DNA of 8,633 bases from Alistipes sp. GTDB taxonomy: Bacteria > Bacteroidota > Bacteroidia > Bacteroidales > Rikenellaceae. Location: assembly GCA_017559615.1 (NCBI GenBank), contig JAFYRB010000041.1, positions 1 through 8,633 of the forward strand, given 5' to 3'. A model generated the notes under the pieces. The model saw only the letters and a program-made list of their open reading frames with translations, was not told the origin of the DNA and did not search any database. Both the position numbers and the translations under genes were made by a program. Position 1 is the stretch's first letter, and each line of letters opens with the position of its first letter. Shown here one piece after another: positions 5,990 to 8,633 of this stretch.

Positions 5990-7051
5990 TTACAATACCT
6001 CTGGGGCCTCGTGATTCTTCAACGCCATACAACACATATTGTAGAGCAGGCGTGCTGCGATGGCAGCATCGGTCTTATCATCGAGGTCTGGCACCACCTC
6101 CGTAAGGTCGAAACCTACGATTCTACGTCCCGAGTCGACAACCTTACCCAAGAGATAGACCACCTCTGGGAAGCGCAAACCTCCCGCCACCAACGAACCT
6201 GTATGTGGCGAGCACTCGATGGTCAGGCCATCAATATCCAACGAAACATATACCTTCTCGGGCAACTCCGCGATGATATCCTCGCAGATAGTAGCCCAAT
6301 TAACACCCTCGAAATGCTTTGACCATATATCCTGGCCCGTAAATAGCGTAACACGCTCATCGCTCATCGCACGCTCCCACTCCGCAGGGCAGAAGGCTCT
6401 AACACCCACGCCTACCACACGCTCCACACCCGCGATATCACGCAACACGTTGTGCATAACCGAAGCGTTCGAGTGGTCGAAGCCCTGATACTGCTCCATA
6501 AGGTCACAACTTGAGTCAATATGCAGAATACCAATTTTCGAGTGACTCTCCGCCACGGCACGGATATTTCCATAGGCCGTTGATTGGTCACCACCAACAA
6601 GGCCCACAATCTTACCCCTATCGAGCCAATGCTTCGCCTGCGAGTAGATATTCTCGTTCACCTCCACCGAAGCCTCGTTCACACGACGCAAACGACGCTC
6701 ATAGCCCAAGGCATCGGGAGCCGAAGAGTTATGCTTATAGGCCTTTATTACGCGCTCGGCATCCGAACGCAAGCGATGTGACATATCCTGAATCGAGTAG
6801 TCGATAGGTGCCGTAGCGATACCCTTACGCCACGTATATGGAGCCATCGGCTCAAAGAAGTCTACACCACGTGACGCCTCGATAATAGCATCGGGAGCAT
6901 ACGAACTTCCAGCACGCTCCGAAACCGTAGTATCCCACGGTGCCGAGATAAGCACCAATGCAGCCTCGTCGGGAGATAGTGGAATACCGAAATAGTTACC
7001 ATTGTCGGGTATCGCGCCATTAGGGTCAAACTTCTTCTGCTCCATAGCCAT
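5990..7051 (-). CDS. Arginase/agmatinase-fold (ureohydrolase family) protein with altered metal site
   Basis: A 353-aa cytoplasmic protein with no signal peptide, about the family's usual length. The ureohydrolase landmarks are all present in order: an N-terminal APDAIIEAS segment (52-60), a GGDxS strand (153-157), a DxxxD strand (179-183), SLDIDGL (270-276), and GFDLTEVVP (313-321). Active members use two Mn2+ held by two His and four Asp. Here the first His is Gln156 (GGDQS instead of GGDHS), the second is Ser181 (DSSCD instead of DAHxD), and the catalytic His of the SH motif is Asn195. The Asp ligands Asp179, Asp183, Asp272 and Asp274, and the substrate-site Glu318, are kept. Agmatinase, arginase or formimidoylglutamase activity therefore cannot be assumed; it may be a pseudoenzyme or use another metal or substrate. 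The ATG at 7051 is assumed as start, and Met3 is an equally possible one. It is first in an operon with nhaA and two FKBP genes. Confidence 0.85.
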   Translation of the reverse strand: MAMEQKKFDPNGAIPDNGNYFGIPLSPDEAALVLISAPWDTTVSERAGSSYAPDAIIEASRGVDFFEPMAPYTWRKGIATAPIDYSIQDMSHRLRSDAERVIKAYKHNSSAPDALGYERRLRRVNEASVEVNENIYSQAKHWLDRGKIVGLVGGDQSTAYGNIRAVAESHSKIGILHIDSSCDLMEQYQGFDHSNASVMHNVLRDIAGVERVVGVGVRAFCPAEWERAMSDERVTLFTGQDIWSKHFEGVNWATICEDIIAELPEKVYVSLDIDGLTIECSPHTGSLVAGGLRFPEVVYLLGKVVDSGRRIVGFDLTEVVPDLDDKTDAAIAARLLYNMCCMALKNHEAPEVL

Positions 7052-7064
7052 ATCCAGGAATATC

Positions 7065-7095
7065 GTTAAATACTTATTACTGTGCTATCAACAAA
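7065..7095 (-). promoter_or_regulatory. Alternative weak promoter for the arginase-fold/nhaA/FKBP operon
   Basis: On the minus strand, TTTG at 7095-7092 is followed 19 bp later by TATTTAAC at 7072-7065, which matches only the TA and one T of the TAnnTTTG -7 element. The spacing is right but the -7 box is poor. If used, the inverted repeat at 7081-7108 would straddle its -33 box. Confidence 0.22.
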
Positions 7096-7108
7096 AAACT
7101 TTAGCACA
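7081..7108. repeat. 7-bp inverted repeat, candidate operator or leader hairpin
   Basis: TGTGCTA (7081-7087) and TAGCACA (7102-7108) form a perfect inverted repeat with a 14-bp A-rich spacer. The arm centres are 21 bp apart, two helical turns, which would suit a dimeric regulator. It lies between the arginase-fold start codon and the candidate -7 boxes. In the minus-strand transcript it could also fold as a hairpin with a U-rich loop. No known operator is recognised. Confidence 0.5.
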
Positions 7109-7123
7109 TAAATTATTATCACG

Positions 7124-7131
7124 CAAATTTA
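7124..7131 (-). promoter_or_regulatory. Bacteroidota -7 element for the minus-strand operon
   Basis: On the minus strand this reads TAAATTTG, a full match to the Bacteroidota consensus TAnnTTTG. It lies 73 bp upstream of the arginase-fold ATG. No clear TTTG -33 box is found at the usual 19-21 bp spacing, so the match could be chance in AT-rich DNA. Confidence 0.45.
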
Positions 7132-7153
7132 GTAATTTTTTGCATATAATCGC

Positions 7154-7161
7154 TATCTTTG
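7154..7161 (+). promoter_or_regulatory. Bacteroidota -7 element for pdxB
   Basis: TATCTTTG is a full match to TAnnTTTG, 17 bp upstream of the pdxB ATG, so the leader would be only about 10 nt. The -33 position (about 7128-7132) holds TTTAG, a near match to TTTG, and it overlaps the -7 element of the opposing operon. Confidence 0.62.
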
Positions 7162-7178
7162 CTAAAAATTTATCCCTT

Positions 7179-8174
7179 ATGAAGGTCGTCATTGATAGTG
7201 CCATACCCTATATTCGTGGTATAATCGAGCCATACGCCGAGGTGCGTTATATGGCTGGCGCGGAGTTCACGCGCGATGCCATCGCCGATGCCGATGCTCT
7301 TATCATCCGCACGCGCACCATTGTAGACGCCAAACTTCTTGAGAATACACGTGTTAGCTTTGTTGCTACGGCAACTATCGGATGCGACCACATCGACCTC
7401 GACTACTGCCAGCGTCGCGGCATCAGAGTATGCTCCGCACCAGGATGTAACGCCCGCGGAGTGTTGCAGTGGGTAGCAGCCACGCTCCACCATCTTCTAT
7501 CCAAAGATAACGCCACACCAGAGAGTTATACGCTCGGCGTTGTGGGCGTGGGAAACGTAGGCTCTCTCGTGGCGCAGTATGCTCGTCATTGGGGCTTTAA
7601 AGTTATGGAGTGCGACCCGCCACGCCAAGAGCGCGAAGGCGGTGAGTTCTACACCATCGAGGAGGTGGCACAAAAGTGTGACATCATAACGCTTCACACA
7701 CCTCTCGATGCTACGACTACACATCTCGTAAACGGTTCACTTATAGAGCGTATGCCACGCCATAGCACCATTATAAACGCCTCACGTGGCAAGGTTGTGG
7801 ATAACCGCGCAGTGATGCAGAGCGGCCACCGTTATGCCTTCGATGTCTGGGAGGGAGAGCCAATATTAGATGCCGAGGTTTTGGCGCGTGCGGAGATTGC
7901 AACACCACATATTGCTGGTTACTCTGTTCAGGGTAAGGCAAATGCTACGGCGATGTGCGTACACGCCCTTGCGGAGTTTTTCAACCTACCTCTTAAGGAG
8001 TGGTATCCCGAGGGTATCACACGCACCACCCCACGTCTTATCTCGTGGCAGGAGCTGTGCCAGACCATCACCTCGCATTATGACATCGTTTCGGAGAGCA
8101 ACAACCTAAAGAGCCACGCCTCGGAATTTGAGGCACTCCGCAATAACTACGCATACCGAGAGGAGTATTTCTAA
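7179..8174 (+). CDS. pdxB: 4-phosphoerythronate dehydrogenase PdxB
   Basis: A 331-aa cytoplasmic NAD-dependent D-2-hydroxyacid dehydrogenase. It oxidises 4-phosphoerythronate to 2-oxo-3-hydroxy-4-phosphobutanoate in the DXP-dependent pathway to pyridoxal 5'-phosphate. The nucleotide-binding motif GVGNVG is at 123-128, with the ribose-binding acid Asp146 in CDPPR. The catalytic triad is Arg203 (INASRGKVVDN), Glu225 (DVWEGEP) and His244 (PHIAGYS). APGCNARGV (87-95) and the PdxB C-terminal motif FEALRNNYAYREE (317-329) separate it from generic SerA-type enzymes. It is roughly 45 residues shorter than E. coli PdxB, mainly in the C-terminal dimerisation region. The ATG at 7179 is chosen over an in-frame extension back to 7002 because homology to PdxB begins exactly at MKVVID, and the extension would overlap the divergent gene and the promoter. 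It is a single-gene unit between its own promoter and a terminator. Confidence 0.94.
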   Translation: MKVVIDSAIPYIRGIIEPYAEVRYMAGAEFTRDAIADADALIIRTRTIVDAKLLENTRVSFVATATIGCDHIDLDYCQRRGIRVCSAPGCNARGVLQWVAATLHHLLSKDNATPESYTLGVVGVGNVGSLVAQYARHWGFKVMECDPPRQEREGGEFYTIEEVAQKCDIITLHTPLDATTTHLVNGSLIERMPRHSTIINASRGKVVDNRAVMQSGHRYAFDVWEGEPILDAEVLARAEIATPHIAGYSVQGKANATAMCVHALAEFFNLPLKEWYPEGITRTTPRLISWQELCQTITSHYDIVSESNNLKSHASEFEALRNNYAYREEYF

Positions 8175-8192
8175 ACGCGTTTTTAATACGAC

Positions 8193-8231
8193 AAAAAAAT
8201 GTAGCGAGCTTTTCGGCTCGCTACATTTTTT
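8193..8231. terminator. Bidirectional terminator between pdxB and sdhB/frdB
   Basis: The GC core is a perfect 11-bp stem with arms ATGTAGCGAGC (8199-8209) and GCTCGCTACAT (8216-8226) around loop TTTTCG. It is flanked by seven A on the left (8193-8199) and six T on the right (8226-8231), which extend pairing to about 16 bp. The T runs on either strand make it work in both directions for the two converging genes. Confidence 0.95.
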
Positions 8232-8234
8232 GTT

Positions 8235-8249
8235 GGCAGTAGAACTGCC
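8235..8249 (-). repeat. Small hairpin in the sdhB/frdB 3' untranslated region
   Basis: GGCAGT (8235-8240) and ACTGCC (8244-8249) pair over a 3-nt loop, 15 bp past the sdhB stop and just before the bidirectional terminator. It has no T run of its own, so it is not a terminator. It may protect or mark the 3' end. Confidence 0.5.
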
Positions 8250-8264
8250 TTATGATCTAATCGC

Positions 8265-8633
8265 TTAGTCCTGAAGCTTCGCAGCAAGGAACTCACGGTT
8301 AAGACGTGCGATATGCGCGATAGAGATAGACTTTGGACACTGTGCCTGGCAAGCACCAGTGTTAGTACAGTTACCGAAGCCAAGCTCATCCATCTTTGCA
8401 ACCATCGCCTTAGCACGACGTGCGCCCTCTACGCGGCCCTGTGGCAACTTAGCAAGTGAAGATACACGTGCAGCAACGAACAACATTGCTGAACCGTTCT
8501 TACAAGTAGCAGCACAAGCACCACAACCTACGCAAGCTGCTGCGTCCATAGACTCGTCAGCATCTGCCTTAGGAATTGGAATAGCGTTACCATCAGGTAC
8601 AGAGTTAGTACGTACTGATACGAAACCACCAGC
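8265..8633 (-). CDS. sdhB: Succinate dehydrogenase/fumarate reductase iron-sulfur subunit, C-terminal part (5' end outside window)
   Basis: The last 122 residues of the electron-transfer subunit that links the flavoprotein (SdhA/FrdA) to the membrane quinone site. The open frame runs off the window end, so the true start and the [2Fe-2S] domain are not visible; the Met codon at 8549 is internal, since FVSVRT and other conserved residues lie before it. The [4Fe-4S] motif CxxCxxCxxxC ([11 protein letters not shown]) is at 8534-8502. The [3Fe-4S] motif Cx5CxxxCP ([12 protein letters not shown]) begins at 8369 and ends at 8334. The sequence resembles the Bacteroidales fumarate reductase/SDH B subunit, where the gene order is usually C-A-B; being followed directly by a terminator fits a last-gene position. 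Codons are strongly biased (AAG, GAG, GCT/GCA, CCT/CCA), as in dcp, which suits an abundant respiratory enzyme. Whether it acts mainly as SDH or as fumarate reductase cannot be told from this part. Confidence 0.94.
   Translation of the reverse strand, partial: AGGFVSVRTNSVPDGNAIPIPKADADESMDAAACVGCGACAATCKNGSAMLFVAARVSSLAKLPQGRVEGARRAKAMVAKMDELGFGNCTNTGACQAQCPKSISIAHIARLNREFLAAKLQD

Noticed and set aside
5482..6105. 207-codon plus-strand open frame opposite nhaA and the arginase-fold gene
   Set aside because: It lies antisense to two well-supported genes, shows no recognisable domain, and is rich in Ile/Pro/Ser as expected of a shadow frame.
5990..7051. Calling the arginase-fold gene speB, hutG or rocF
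   Set aside because: The metal and catalytic His residues are substituted and no polyamine, histidine-degradation or arginine-degradation genes are adjacent, so no specific activity can be supported.
7002..7178. In-frame upstream extension of pdxB beginning at 7002
   Set aside because: It would overlap the divergent arginase-fold gene and the promoter region, and PdxB homology begins exactly at the ATG at 7179.
1..8633. Defence system, prophage, transposon or CRISPR array
   Set aside because: No transposase, integrase, Cas, restriction or toxin-antitoxin motifs, no direct-repeat array and no terminal repeats seen; the genes are core metabolic and envelope functions.

Overview
The window looks like chromosomal DNA from a Bacteroidota member, most likely order Bacteroidales. 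A Rikenellaceae/Alistipes-like source is possible but unproven. The evidence is the Bacteroidota-type promoter element TAnnTTTG upstream of two divergent genes, the lack of clear Shine-Dalgarno sequences, lipoprotein signal peptides on small FKBP-type proteins, a long-loop form of NhaA, and an SdhB/FrdB of the type common in Bacteroidales. I see no mobile element, CRISPR array, rRNA or tRNA. Coding density is high and gene ends are marked by clear hairpin terminators.

Layout. (1) 1-2450, plus strand: the 3' end of an M3-family metallopeptidase gene, then, 40 bp later, a complete M3 lipoprotein peptidase (Dcp-like) closed by a strong terminator. The two are paralogues in tandem. (2) 2463-7051, minus strand: a compact four-gene transcription unit read right to left, with gaps of only 26-30 bp. 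It encodes an arginase/agmatinase-fold protein with an altered metal site, NhaA, a 228-aa FKBP-type lipoprotein and a 429-aa FKBP-type lipoprotein, and it ends in its own terminator. (3) 7052-7178: a divergent regulatory region with a -7-like element on each strand and a 7-bp inverted repeat. (4) 7179-8174, plus strand: pdxB as a single-gene unit. (5) 8193-8231: one long hairpin serving as terminator for both converging genes. (6) 8265-8633, minus strand: the C-terminal half of the succinate dehydrogenase/fumarate reductase iron-sulfur subunit, running off the window.

Function. The M3 peptidases and FKBP lipoproteins point to peptide turnover and protein folding in the cell envelope. NhaA handles Na+/H+ exchange in the inner membrane, PdxB belongs to the DXP-dependent pyridoxal phosphate pathway, and SdhB/FrdB belongs to anaerobic respiration and succinate metabolism. 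Most of this is housekeeping. The most unusual item is the arginase-fold protein at 5990-7051. Both histidines of the canonical dimanganese site are replaced (by Gln and Ser), as is the usual catalytic His (by Asn), while all four metal-binding aspartates remain. It heads an operon with NhaA and two FKBP proteins whose own active-site residues are also eroded. I do not see a complete novel defence or mobile system here.
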